Source: CALFMR01 sp035550595 (GTDB lineage: Bacteria > Acidobacteriota > Vicinamibacteria > Vicinamibacterales > SCN-69-37). Taken from it: a stretch of 64,000 bases of DNA. The position numbers and the translations under genes were made by a program. A model generated the notes under the pieces. The model was not told the DNA's origin. It saw nothing but the letters and a program-made list of their open reading frames with translations, and did no database searches. This document shows, in pieces, positions 8,686-17,752 of this stretch. The number at the start of each line of letters is the position of its first letter. Position 1 is the first letter of the stretch. Location: assembly GCA_035550595.1 (NCBI GenBank), contig DASZOV010000004.1, positions 62,001-126,000 on the forward strand, given 5' to 3'.

Positions 8686-9054
8686 ATGCCCGCATCCCAG
8701 CGGCCGGCCGATCCCGCGCGTTTTCTTCCGCTGTCACCGCAAGTGCTGCACGTACTCCTGGCCCTCGGCCAGGGGCCGCTGCACGGCTACGCGCTCATCC
8801 AGCGCGTGCGCGACCAGACATCCGACGAGATTCGCCTGACGGCGAGCACGCTGTACGACGCGCTGGCGCGGCTCGTGGATCAGGGACTCATCGAAGAAGT
8901 CGATCCGCCCGATGAGCGTGGCGACGCCCGTCGCCGCTATTACGCGATGACCGGCATCGGCCGCGCCGTCGTGAAGGCCGAAGTCGCGCGACTCGAACGC
9001 GCCGTCGAGCGGGCGCGCGTGGCCCTCGATGCGCGAAAGGGGACGTCGCGGTGA
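8686..9054 (+). CDS. PadR family transcriptional regulator
   Basis: The 122-residue protein has the PadR winged helix: FLPLSPQVLHVLLALGQGPLHGYALIQRV, then DEIRLTASTLYDALARLVDQGLIEEV, then RRRYYAMTGIGRAVVKAEVARLE, with a short C-terminal dimerisation helix (PadR-s2 type). It probably binds the inverted repeat overlapping its own promoter. The stop overlaps the start of the permease (GTGA), so regulator and permease are one operon, a standard arrangement for acidobacterial ADOP permeases. The inducer is unknown. Confidence 0.92.
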   Translation: MPASQRPADPARFLPLSPQVLHVLLALGQGPLHGYALIQRVRDQTSDEIRLTASTLYDALARLVDQGLIEEVDPPDERGDARRRYYAMTGIGRAVVKAEVARLERAVERARVALDARKGTSR

Positions 9055-11756
9055 TCGGCGCACGCGTCCATCGCCTGCTGTTGCGCCTGCTCCCGGCCCA
9101 CCGTCGCGCGCAATACGGCGCGGAGATGACGAGCGTGTTCGCCGAGCTCTGCGCGACGACGCGACGCGAGAGGGGACACCTTGCGGTCGCCGCGCTCTGG
9201 GTGAAAGAGATCGCCGGCGTCCTGAAATTCGCAGTCCGAGAGTGGATCGGCCCAGGCGCCGCGGATCCATCGTCGCGGCCGTCGCCACCGTATGTCGGAA
9301 CCGAACTGCGTTGGGCGTGGCGAGGTCTCCGCGTCAGAGGCTGGCGCGCGGCGTTCATCATGTTGTTGCTAGGCGTCACGCTCGGCGCGAGTACCGTCGT
9401 GTTCGCGGTCGTCGACTCGCTCGTCTTTCGGCCACAACCCTATCCGGACGTGGATCGGCTCGTGATGCTCACCGGCGCGGTGAAGGCCGGCGAGCGCATG
9501 GGCCGCCTGCAGTCGGCCGCGCTCTACGGCCAGTGGCGTGCCCAGCACGATCTGTTCGCCGCGGTCGGCGGATTCCTCACCAAGACGGTGTTCGTCGCAG
9601 GCCGGGACGACTCCGAGCAGATCAGCACCGCCGACATCACGGTCGACATGCTCGACGTGCTGGGCGTGAAGCCGATCTGGGGACGAGGCTTCACCGACGC
9701 GGACCTCGCGAGCGGCGACGGCTATGCCGCACTCGTTCGAGAAGATCTCGCGCGCGAGCGGTTCGGCATCGCCGCGGCCGCCGTTGGCCAGCGGCTCGAC
9801 GCGACGGGCGGGCCGCTCCTGATCGTCGGTGTCATGCCGTCGAGCTTCGCGTTTCCGAACGTGCGGTACCGCATCTGGCGCGCACTCAATCCCGCCGGTC
9901 CGCTGACGACGAACTTCGGTGGCGTGTTCCTGCGCGCTCGCGTCGCTTCCGGCATTTCGATGGACGCGCTGCCCGCTCGGCTCGCGGAGCGCGCGCCCCT
10001 CGTCGGCCGCGCCGTCGGGTTGAACACGTACACGGCGACTGCAGGTCCTTTCGCGCGGGGCGCGCAAACGGATGCGGAACGAGCCATTCCCATCGTCGTG
10101 CTCGGCGCCGCGATGTGTCTTCTTCTGGCGACCGTCGCGAACGTCATCGGCCTCGAGCTCGCGCACGTGATTCGGCGCAGCCACACGCGCGCGATTCAGA
10201 TGGCGCTCGGCGCCTCGCGCGCGTCGCTCGGTCGCGTGGCGGCCTTGGAAGCCGCGGCGCTCGCCGCGGGCGCCTTCGCGATCGGACTGCCGGTCACGTG
10301 GATGGCCATTCGCGTCGCCGCCACGCATCTGCTCGCCGCGCTTCCTCTCAACACAGGCAATCCCATCGACCTCGACGGACGAGCCCTGGCCTTCATCGCG
10401 ACGATCTCGGCCGCGATCTGGCTGCTCATGACCGTCGTGCCGCTCGCGTCCGCCGCCCATGTGCCCTCCGGATCATTCTCGACGTCCGGCGAACGAGCCG
10501 TGACATCGGTGCCGCGAAGCGCCGCCTTGCGTCGCTGGCTGACGGGTCTGGAAGTCGCGCTGGCCGTGGTCCTTCTCGTCGTCGGCGTCCTCTACGTGCG
10601 GACGTCTCGCGCATTGGCACGCGTGGACAAGGGCTTCAATAGCCACGGCCTGGCGCAGGTCGAGCTCACGACACCCGCCTATTACTTCGCGTCACCGGTC
10701 GAGCGGACGGCGTTCGGCGATCGTCTGATGCGCGCGATCGCCGCCGTGCCGGGCGTGCAGGGGACGACGTTCTCATCTGCGCCTCCTGCGATGGGCGACA
10801 GTCCCACGCTGACCGATGTCGAGATCGACGGCCGACCGGGGGGCACGGTCGGGCTGGGCCGGAAGCTCGTCGACCTCTCCTATTTCTCCGTCATCGGCCT
10901 ACCGCTCGTGAGTGGCCGCTATCTCGCGACTGGCGACTCGCCGACAGACGTCGTCGTCAGTGCATCGTTCGCCAGGAGGTTCTGGCCGCGCCGGGATGCC
11001 GTCGGTCACTCGTTTCGAGGAACCACGAACGGCCCGTTCGCGAATCGCTACACGGTCGTCGGCGTCGTCGGCGACTTCCGTACGGACCCACGGCGCATGC
11101 CGGACGAGCGCGACGATCGTCTGTACATGTACGTCCTGCAGTCAGCCGTCGCGGCAGACGCGCCATCACGTGAACCGCCGCCGGGCGTCATTCGTCCCAC
11201 GCCGGTCGACACGGGAGGCTCGTACGGTCTCGTCTGGGTGACGGTGAGGATGGATTCGCCGACGCGCGGCGCTGCCGTGCTCGCCGCCGCCCGCGCGCTC
11301 GATCCACGCCTGCCGGCGTCGATCGAGTTCGTCGACGGTCGCTACGCCGACGAGAACGCCGCGACGCGCGTCGTCATGCAGGTCGTCGACGTCTTCAGTG
11401 TGATGGCGTTTCTCGTCGCGATGGCGGGACTCTACGGCGTGATGGCGTTCTTCGTCGCGAGCCGCACACGCGAGATTGGCGTCCGCGTGGCGCTCGGCGC
11501 GGATCGACGCGCCATCCGCCGGCTCGTGCTCGGCTCGTCGGGCCGCATCGCGGTAGCCGGCGCGCTCGCCGGAGCCGCGCTCGCCTACGGTCTCGCCCGG
11601 CTCATCGCCTCGCAACTCTTCGGCGTCTCGCCCGACGATCCGCTGACCTACGTCACCGTTCTCGCCGCCGTCGTGCTCACGGCCTTAGCCGCGACCTGGC
11701 ACCCGGCCCGTCAAGCCGCCCGCGTCGATCCAGCCATCACGCTGCGAGCGGAGTGA
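9051..11756 (+). CDS. ADOP-type ABC transporter permease (MacB/FtsX-like)
   Basis: The 901-residue protein starts with GTG in a GTGA overlap. The N-terminal 70 residues form the permease prefix domain (LLRLLPAHRRAQYGAEM). The membrane core is duplicated: a first transmembrane helix at about 100-125 precedes a MacB periplasmic domain, DVLGVKPIWGRGFTDAD and FAFPNVRYRIWRAL. Three-helix FtsX units follow at about 345-480, and a second half runs from about 500 and ends in MAFFVASRTREIGVRVALGADRRAI. No ATPase is encoded nearby, as expected for these orphan permeases. Role is inferred as mechanotransmission or export of lipids or toxic compounds; the substrate is unknown. Confidence 0.9.
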   Translation: MIGARVHRLLLRLLPAHRRAQYGAEMTSVFAELCATTRRERGHLAVAALWVKEIAGVLKFAVREWIGPGAADPSSRPSPPYVGTELRWAWRGLRVRGWRAAFIMLLLGVTLGASTVVFAVVDSLVFRPQPYPDVDRLVMLTGAVKAGERMGRLQSAALYGQWRAQHDLFAAVGGFLTKTVFVAGRDDSEQISTADITVDMLDVLGVKPIWGRGFTDADLASGDGYAALVREDLARERFGIAAAAVGQRLDATGGPLLIVGVMPSSFAFPNVRYRIWRALNPAGPLTTNFGGVFLRARVASGISMDALPARLAERAPLVGRAVGLNTYTATAGPFARGAQTDAERAIPIVVLGAAMCLLLATVANVIGLELAHVIRRSHTRAIQMALGASRASLGRVAALEAAALAAGAFAIGLPVTWMAIRVAATHLLAALPLNTGNPIDLDGRALAFIATISAAIWLLMTVVPLASAAHVPSGSFSTSGERAVTSVPRSAALRRWLTGLEVALAVVLLVVGVLYVRTSRALARVDKGFNSHGLAQVELTTPAYYFASPVERTAFGDRLMRAIAAVPGVQGTTFSSAPPAMGDSPTLTDVEIDGRPGGTVGLGRKLVDLSYFSVIGLPLVSGRYLATGDSPTDVVVSASFARRFWPRRDAVGHSFRGTTNGPFANRYTVVGVVGDFRTDPRRMPDERDDRLYMYVLQSAVAADAPSREPPPGVIRPTPVDTGGSYGLVWVTVRMDSPTRGAAVLAAARALDPRLPASIEFVDGRYADENAATRVVMQVVDVFSVMAFLVAMAGLYGVMAFFVASRTREIGVRVALGADRRAIRRLVLGSSGRIAVAGALAGAALAYGLARLIASQLFGVSPDDPLTYVTVLAAVVLTALAATWHPARQAARVDPAITLRAE

Positions 11757-11807
11757 GGCAGGATATCCCGGCTCGCCACGTACGCGACAGCGCAAGAACA
11801 GCGTTCA

Positions 11808-12338
11808 CTATCGGCCAGTGGTTAGACGACCGAGCAACCCTTGAACTGCGTGGCGTCGGTCGTTCGATAGGGGAAGGGTCTCGACACGAGCGGCGAGCAC
11901 GGTTGCATCCACCATTCCTTGCTGAAGAAGGACGCGTACGAAGCGGACGTCCTGTTCTCGGCCGGCGACGAGTTTTGAGGCCGCCAAGTCGTGGGCCTCA
12001 AGGCACCAACCTGTGGCGCCACCGGTGTTGGCATTCGTGAGCGGGATCAGACGTTCCGTCCAACCTGTTGGCAGGACGGCCGTGGTGTTGTCGACGCCGT
12101 GCGCGTAATAGCCGAACGTCTGATGAAACAACGACAGCTCTCCGATGGCGCCATCGATGAGATCGGATCGGTCGGGCGCGTCGCGTGGATAGACGTCGGC
12201 TTCAATCGAAACCAGTAAGTTCTCTGGTGCCTGCGGGAACTGGCCGAGGATGGCCTGGCTGCCGATCACGACGAAGTCGCGCATGTCGACGATCGCCGAC
12301 GCCGCGCGGAGAATGTGCTCAAGCGCTGCGCGATTCAT
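11808..12338 (-). CDS. Nucleotidyltransferase-fold protein (DUF6036/AbiEii-like)
   Basis: The 176-residue protein carries FVVIGSQAILGQFP followed by SIEADVYP, a minimal nucleotidyltransferase G-S...(D/E)xD arrangement, and a C-terminal part with LEAHDLAASKLVAGREQD, typical of DUF6036/AbiEii-related proteins. Such proteins are often the toxin-side member of two-gene modules. The start overlaps the upstream small gene by 20 bp. The sequence is a little less GC-extreme than its neighbours, in line with mobility. The toxin role is inferred from family and pairing, not shown. Confidence 0.72.
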   Translation of the reverse strand: MNRAALEHILRAASAIVDMRDFVVIGSQAILGQFPQAPENLLVSIEADVYPRDAPDRSDLIDGAIGELSLFHQTFGYYAHGVDNTTAVLPTGWTERLIPLTNANTGGATGWCLEAHDLAASKLVAGREQDVRFVRVLLQQGMVDATVLAARVETLPLSNDRRHAVQGLLGRLTTGR

Positions 12339-12633
12339 GACGACGCAGGATGGTGTCGCGTTCTTCGAGCGTCAGGATGCCGGCGAATGGACTCGACTGC
12401 CGGAGGCGTGTCGCTGTTTCGCTCGGTGAACGGAGAAGGTCGAGGATCGATGGCAGCGGCTCGCGCGCGAGGAGATCCCGCCACTCGAGCAGGGCAGGTA
12501 CGCGACGAGCGCGGAGCCACCGCTCCAGGTTGTCGCGTGCGACGTCCAGCAACTCCGGACGTTCGGCCAGCTTGGCCGCAACCGCCTCATGGAGCGCCAG
12601 ACTCCGTCGATCGATCCACTCATGCGACCGCAC
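12319..12633 (-). CDS. Small partner of nucleotidyltransferase module (putative antitoxin)
   Basis: The 104-residue protein is rich in charge and helix-forming residues: LALHEAVAAKLAERPELLDVARDNLERWL, then PALLEWRDLLAREPLPSILDLLRSPSETATRLRQSSPFAG, then LTLEERDTILRRHE. I do not recognise a named domain. This small protein immediately upstream of, and overlapping, a DUF6036-type gene is the usual order for an antitoxin. It would be cytosolic. Confidence 0.65.
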   Translation of the reverse strand: MRSHEWIDRRSLALHEAVAAKLAERPELLDVARDNLERWLRARRVPALLEWRDLLAREPLPSILDLLRSPSETATRLRQSSPFAGILTLEERDTILRRHESRSA

Positions 12634-12654
12634 GGTTGAAGTATAGCGGCCGCC

Positions 12655-13884
12655 TCAGAACCCCTTCGTCGTGATCCAGAAGCTCTCTTCCCACGAGCCG
12701 CCGGGCGGGATGCTCTGCAGGTCCTTGTAGACGCCCTTTTCAGCCAGGTTCAGCGCGTTCGTGATGGCGACCATGGGTTCGAAGGCGATGAAGCCGACGC
12801 TCGACGGCGGCCCTGACAGCGGCGTCGCCGCGGGGGCCGTGCGCACGCCCTTGGCCGGGTCGACCGGGAACGGGCCGGACGGCGTGGGCGGAGCGGCCGC
12901 GCCGCGTCCTCGACCGCCTCGTCCCGGCGCGCCCTGACCACGTCCGCGGCCCCCTCCCGCGCCGAAGCCGCGCCCGCCGCCCGAGGTGAGCGGCGTCGAC
13001 CAGAGCAGCACGGTGTGGAACTTCGGCCCGAGCGTTTCGTCCAGCTCCTTGCCGTTGTAGGACAGCCGCATCGTCGCGCGGCCGTTCGCGTCGCGCACGA
13101 GATCGGTGAACACGTCGTCGACCAGGCCGTAGTCCTTGAGATGGATGGCCGTCCGGTCGGCCTTGAAGAAATTCTCGATCGGCTGCGTTTCGCCCGTCGG
13201 CAGCCGCTCCGGGATTTCGATCCAGTGCGTCTTCGCGTCGGCCGACACCGTCCAGTCGTTCCGGTTGCCGTCGGGCAGGTGGAAGATCGGGTGGAAGCCA
13301 ATCACGACCGGCATCGGCTGCGCGCTGAGGTTGTCGAGCCGCGTGTGCACTTCGAGCGTGCCGTTCGAGACGCGATACGTCATCGTGATCGTGTGCGCGA
13401 ACGGGAACTGCTTCATGAAGATCGGGATGCGGTAGAAGTCGAGCTTGTTCGTCACCCACGCGCCCGTCGCGTCAGCCTTGAATTCGACGAGCTGCCAGTC
13501 CTTCGATCCGTTGACGTAGCCCGTTGACGGAATCGGTCCGCGCACGTTCCCCAGTTCCAGATCGAAGTTGTACTTCTGCCCATTGGCGTAGAACGCCGTC
13601 TGGTCGAGCCGGTTGGCGAACGGCGCGAGCAGCGGAACGCCCGACAACCCGGGCCGCGCCTCGAACGCTTCGACCGAGTCGGCCGTGTTCACCAGATCGT
13701 GGCCCTTGACCTGAATCTTGTACGCATTGCTCATCTTGGCGACGACCGACACGGTCATGTCGGCGGTCGTGTCGCGCAGTTCGATGACGTCGCCGTTCTG
13801 CGTCGCCGTGTAGCGCTGCGCCGCCGCGGGGGCGGCCATCGCCAGCGCGATTGTGAGGGCAAGGGCGACTCGCTCGTATCTCAT
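12655..13884 (-). CDS. Secreted aldose 1-epimerase
   Basis: The start at 13884 is preceded by GGAGAA and gives a signal peptide (residues 1-22, ending AAAQ). The 409-residue protein has the galactose mutarotase fold: GVPLLAPFANRLD, FAHTITMTYRVSNGTLEVHTRLDNLSAQPMPVVIGFHPIFHLPDG (the family GxHPYF motif with the catalytic His). The C-terminal half has an unusual Gly/Arg-rich insertion (GRGRGQGAPGRGGRGRG, about residues 305-335) before the final strands FIAFEPMVAITNALN and a terminal ITTKGF. It interconverts alpha and beta anomers of sugars in the periplasm. The insertion is atypical for the family. Confidence 0.88.
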   Translation of the reverse strand: MRYERVALALTIALAMAAPAAAQRYTATQNGDVIELRDTTADMTVSVVAKMSNAYKIQVKGHDLVNTADSVEAFEARPGLSGVPLLAPFANRLDQTAFYANGQKYNFDLELGNVRGPIPSTGYVNGSKDWQLVEFKADATGAWVTNKLDFYRIPIFMKQFPFAHTITMTYRVSNGTLEVHTRLDNLSAQPMPVVIGFHPIFHLPDGNRNDWTVSADAKTHWIEIPERLPTGETQPIENFFKADRTAIHLKDYGLVDDVFTDLVRDANGRATMRLSYNGKELDETLGPKFHTVLLWSTPLTSGGGRGFGAGGGRGRGQGAPGRGGRGRGAAAPPTPSGPFPVDPAKGVRTAPAATPLSGPPSSVGFIAFEPMVAITNALNLAEKGVYKDLQSIPPGGSWEESFWITTKGF

Positions 13885-14007
13885 GGTGGTTCTCCGCTGG
13901 GCACACAGCATAGAGGAGATTGGCCTCGGGCGCGAAGTCTCGGCTGGCCGCCGTCGGCACGTCCGGCCGGCTCCGGCCGGCGCGACCCCACGCGCGGGAT
14001 GCGTCCG

Positions 14008-14466
14008 TCAGGTTCCGGGCCGCTCAGGCAGCGCTTCCAGCGCCTCCACATCGGCCAGATCCTGGAGTCGTCCGACGGCCTTCTTGTTCGCGATGAGGTC
14101 GTCGCGGTCGATGAGCGGCATCTCGACCTCGTCGAGCGTCACCGAGGTGCGCCGTCTCCAGGCCGCGTCGAACGCGACGCCTGGAATGTGCGTGAGCAGA
14201 TCGATGCGAAACGGATCCCGGCCGAGCGCGATGAGCGTGTTCGGATCGGCGAATCGCGCCGCATCGAAATCGACGAGCGGCGTCCCGAACGCGGCGAGTG
14301 CGGCGAGGACGCGTTCGCCGTTCTCGCGCGATGGACGGACCCAGAGGTCCATGTCCTTCGTCAACCGCGGGTAGCCGTGCGCAATCACGGCCTGTCCGCC
14401 GACGAGCAGGAACTCAACGCCCTGAACGATGAACAATCCGCACAGTTCGGTCCAGTCGCGTGGCAT
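14008..14466 (-). CDS. Nucleotidyltransferase-fold protein (DUF6036-like)
   Basis: The 152-residue protein contains the nucleotidyltransferase signature VEFLLVGGQAVIAHGYPRLTKDMDLWV (residues about 16-42), with GG, S-to-Q substitution and DxD (DMD), followed by DPFRIDLLTHIPGVAFDAAW and the C-terminal DLIANKKAVGRLQDLADVEAL. This is the AbiEii/DUF6036 type usually found in two-gene modules. It overlaps the upstream small gene by 53 bp. Activity as a toxin or nucleotidyltransferase is inferred. Confidence 0.8.
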   Translation of the reverse strand: MPRDWTELCGLFIVQGVEFLLVGGQAVIAHGYPRLTKDMDLWVRPSRENGERVLAALAAFGTPLVDFDAARFADPNTLIALGRDPFRIDLLTHIPGVAFDAAWRRRTSVTLDEVEMPLIDRDDLIANKKAVGRLQDLADVEALEALPERPGT

Positions 14467-14605
14467 GGGGATGGTAGTTGCGCACCCAGAAGGCGTGGAG
14501 TTCGGCGCCGGCGCGAAGGCGCTCGGCTTTCGTCATGCGCGCTCGTTCGGCGAGCTCGGCCCGCCGTGCGTCGGCGTGGCTTTCGAGGACTCGAATCGCA
14601 GCCAT
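14414..14605 (-). CDS. Small partner of nucleotidyltransferase module
   Basis: The 63-residue protein is mostly helical and charged (RVLESHADARRAELAERARM then TKAERLRAGAELHAFWVRNY). It resembles small proteins encoded just upstream of DUF6036 genes, a position fitting an antitoxin. An ATG at 14605 is the most likely start; longer in-frame versions have no visible ribosome site. The long overlap with the next gene (53 bp) lowers certainty. Confidence 0.5.
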   Translation of the reverse strand: MAAIRVLESHADARRAELAERARMTKAERLRAGAELHAFWVRNYHPHATRLDRTVRIVHRSGR

Positions 14606-14769
14606 CGCCGATACGCTAACACGGTCGCCGGCCCGTGAATCGACGCGGGACGTCGACAGTCGGCGGCCTCGGCGTGGCGCCATGCGCCGTGACGCGACCC
14701 GATCCCGGCGGTATCATCAGCCGCATTCGAGCCCGTCCCCGGCGGCACGACCTGCAGGAGGCAGTCGGC

Positions 14770-17664
14770 ATGACCCGTTCATCCGCGCGATCGCACGCTC
14801 GGCCCCTGGCCGCAGCCATCGGTACCGGCGCTGCCGTGTGCCTGGCCGCCTTCTCGCTCGTCACCGCGCAGGCGCCGGGACCCGGCGGCCCGATGAAAGA
14901 CGATCCGGTCAACGCAGGCGTCGACTGGACGAAACAGCCGTCCGTCCAGCCGAAGACGCCGGCCGAGGAACTCCGCACGTTCGGCTTGCAGCCCGGCTAT
15001 CGGATGGAGCTCGTGCTCTCCGATCCGCAGATCGAAGATCCCACCGCGATCATGTTCGACGGCGACGGCCGGATGTTCGTCCTCGAGAATCCCGGCTACA
15101 TGGCCAACAAGGACGCCGAGGGCGAGCTCGATCCGGTCGGCCGCATCTCGCTCTGGACCGACACCAATCACGACGGCGTCTACGACACGCACACGGTCTT
15201 CGTCGATCACATGGTCTTCCCGCGTTTCGTCACGCCGTACGGTCCGAACACGATCCTCACCAAGGAATCGAACGCGCAGGAAGTCTGGAAGTACACCGAC
15301 ACGAACGGCGACGGCGTGGCGGACAAGAAGGAACTCTTCGGCACGGGCTACGGCCGCATCGACAACGTCGAGCAGGAAGAAAGCTCGATGACGTGGGCGC
15401 TCGACAACTGGCTGTACACGACGTTCAACACCTTCCGCTCGCGCATGACGCCGAGCGGGCTCGTGAAAGAACGGACCGGCAGCGACCTCGGCTCCGAATG
15501 GGGCCTGACGCAGGACGATGACGGGAAGGTCTGGTTCGCGGAAGGATCGAACGGCATTCCGGCGTACTGGCAGTTTCCGATCGTCTACGGCAACGTCAAC
15601 ATCCGTGACGGCCTCGATCCCGACGCGCGCGTCCCGCACGGCGCCGCGGTTCGCGTCGCCGACATGCAGGGCGGCATGGGCATCGTTCGCATGCCCGACG
15701 GGTCATCGAAACAAACAACGGCAGGTGCAGGCGGCGTGATCATTCGAGGCGATCGGCTGCCCGAGGCGCTCTACGGCAAGTACTGCTACGGCGAGCCGGT
15801 CGCGCGCATGGTGCGCTGCATGGCGGCCGAGAAACGCGAGGGACTGACGTTCCTGCACACGATCACGCCGGACACCGAGTTCATCACGTCGACCGATCCG
15901 CTCTTCCGTCCCGTCGATCAGAAGATCGCGCCAGACGGCACGCTCTACATCGCCGACATGTACCACGGCATCGTCCAGGAGCGGCAGTGGTCGGGCCCGG
16001 GCACCTACATCCGCGCGCGCATCGAGCAGTACGACCTTGACAAGATCGTCCACTACGGCCGCATCTGGCGGCTGGTGTACGACGGCGTACGGCCCGATCA
16101 CGCCGACGCGATTCCGCGCGACACGACCGTGCCGCACATGAACGCGGAGACGCCCGCCCAACTCGTCGCGCACCTCGATCATCCCAACGGCTGGTGGCGC
16201 GACACCGCGCAGCAGTTGCTCGTGCTGAAGCAGGATCGGTCCGTCGTGCCGGCGCTCGAGGCGATGGCGCGTGGCACCGAGCCGAAGGCCGCTTCGGCGA
16301 GGCCCGCCGGAGCCTCTGGCGAAGGCGGGCTGCTCGGCCGGTTCCACGCACTCTGGACGCTCGAAGGTCTCGGCGCGCTCGACGCGAATCTCGTCCGCGA
16401 TCTGCTGAAGGATCCCGAGCCGCGGCTTCGCATCCAGGCCATTCGTGCGAGCGAGACGCTCTACAAAGCCGGCGACAAGTCGTTCGCCGCCGACTACGAC
16501 GCGCTGGCGAAGGACGCGGACGTCGACGTCGCGATTCAGGCGCTGCTCACGATCAACCGCTGGAGCGTGCCTGGCGCGCTCGACACGACGCAGGCGGTGA
16601 TGGCCGCCAATCAGGCACGCGGCATCCAGGAAGTGGGCAAGACGTTCCTGAACGACGCGGCGCGTGCGGGCCGCGGACGCGGCGGTGTGCCGCTCGCGCC
16701 CGAGCAGCAGGCGACGCTCACGCGCGGTCAGGACATCTACAACGGTCTTTGCATCAGTTGCCACGGGCCGGACGGCACCGGCACGCCAACGGCCGACGGC
16801 CACACGACGAAGGCGCCGCCGCTCGCTGGCTCGCCACGTGTCAACGGTCACCGCGACTACATCACCAACGTCGTACTCTACGGGTTGACGGGCGCCGTCG
16901 ATCATCACACCTACACGGACGTCATGATCCCCATGGGGACCAATGACGATGAGTGGATTGCAGCCGTGACGTCGTACGTGCGCCACAGCTTCGGCAACAC
17001 GGGTGGGTTCGTCACGCCCGCCGATGTGGCGCGCGTTCGGAAGGAGAGCGGCACGAGAACCGTGTCGTGGGACATCGACGATCTGCAGGCCGCGCTGCCC
17101 GTGCCCCTCGTGCGCGACGGCTGGACCGCCACGGCCAGCGACAACGCGGACATCGCGTCGCGCGCCTTCAGTCTGCAGACGTGGAACAGCGGCGCCCCGC
17201 AGCGTGCCGGCATGTGGTTCGAGGTCGAACTACCCGCGTCGCGGCGGCTGACCGAGGTGCAGTTCGAATCCACCGCGGGCGTCTATCAGGTGGCGCGCGG
17301 CCGCATCCTCAACACCGATGCGACCGGCGGCCGCGTGAGCGACGAAGCGCCCGATGCGACGCCGCGCGCAACCACGACCGAGCCCCTCACGCCGGGCTAT
17401 CCACGCGGCTACAAAGTCGACGTCTCGACCGACGGCCGCACGTGGACGACCGTCGCGACCGGTCACGACACGACGCACGACATGGTCGCGATCCCTTCGA
17501 GCGGCACGGGCCATCGCGGCGAGTCGGCGGCGACGACCATCGTTTCGTTCGCACCGATGGACGCGAAGTATCTGCGCATCACGGAAACCGATACGCCCGA
17601 CGACGCGCCGGTCTGGTCCATCCAGCAACTGCGGCTGTACGAGGCGGGGGCTGGGGTGAAGTAA
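14770..17664 (+). CDS. PVC-type haem protein with propeller, HEAT-like, cytochrome c and discoidin-like domains
   Basis: The start is fixed by AGGAGG at 14756-14761. The 964-residue protein has a signal peptide (to about residue 38). A sugar-dehydrogenase-like propeller begins at GYRMELVLSDPQIEDPTAIM and includes DMYHGIVQERQW. Helical HEAT-like repeats cover about 460-620 (WWRDTAQQLLVLKQD, PEPRLRIQAIRAS). A cytochrome c domain has CISCH at 661-665 with a Met in DVMIPMG. A final beta domain (about 760-960) resembles F5/8 type C discoidin, with YKVDVSTDGRTWTTVATG and MDAKYLRITETD. The set suggests periplasmic, carbohydrate-bound oxidation. Confidence 0.85.
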   Translation: MTRSSARSHARPLAAAIGTGAAVCLAAFSLVTAQAPGPGGPMKDDPVNAGVDWTKQPSVQPKTPAEELRTFGLQPGYRMELVLSDPQIEDPTAIMFDGDGRMFVLENPGYMANKDAEGELDPVGRISLWTDTNHDGVYDTHTVFVDHMVFPRFVTPYGPNTILTKESNAQEVWKYTDTNGDGVADKKELFGTGYGRIDNVEQEESSMTWALDNWLYTTFNTFRSRMTPSGLVKERTGSDLGSEWGLTQDDDGKVWFAEGSNGIPAYWQFPIVYGNVNIRDGLDPDARVPHGAAVRVADMQGGMGIVRMPDGSSKQTTAGAGGVIIRGDRLPEALYGKYCYGEPVARMVRCMAAEKREGLTFLHTITPDTEFITSTDPLFRPVDQKIAPDGTLYIADMYHGIVQERQWSGPGTYIRARIEQYDLDKIVHYGRIWRLVYDGVRPDHADAIPRDTTVPHMNAETPAQLVAHLDHPNGWWRDTAQQLLVLKQDRSVVPALEAMARGTEPKAASARPAGASGEGGLLGRFHALWTLEGLGALDANLVRDLLKDPEPRLRIQAIRASETLYKAGDKSFAADYDALAKDADVDVAIQALLTINRWSVPGALDTTQAVMAANQARGIQEVGKTFLNDAARAGRGRGGVPLAPEQQATLTRGQDIYNGLCISCHGPDGTGTPTADGHTTKAPPLAGSPRVNGHRDYITNVVLYGLTGAVDHHTYTDVMIPMGTNDDEWIAAVTSYVRHSFGNTGGFVTPADVARVRKESGTRTVSWDIDDLQAALPVPLVRDGWTATASDNADIASRAFSLQTWNSGAPQRAGMWFEVELPASRRLTEVQFESTAGVYQVARGRILNTDATGGRVSDEAPDATPRATTTEPLTPGYPRGYKVDVSTDGRTWTTVATGHDTTHDMVAIPSSGTGHRGESAATTIVSFAPMDAKYLRITETDTPDDAPVWSIQQLRLYEAGAGVK

Positions 17665-17700
17665 CGGGGGCGAACGGCCCGACGACCGGCCAGCATCGCT

Positions 17701-17710
17701 GCGATATGAT
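17701..17710 (+). promoter_or_regulatory. Candidate -10 region of glycosyltransferase/GNAT unit
   Basis: GCGATATGAT (with TATGAT at 17705-17710) is identical to the block at 49703-49712, and TATGATCCCGC is shared with the promoter at 273. No strong -35 is visible at the expected distance. The start codon lies 42 bases downstream. Confidence 0.3.
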
Positions 17711-17752
17711 CCCGCATCGCCTGCTGCGTCGGGCTCATTTCGCCGCGCCAGA

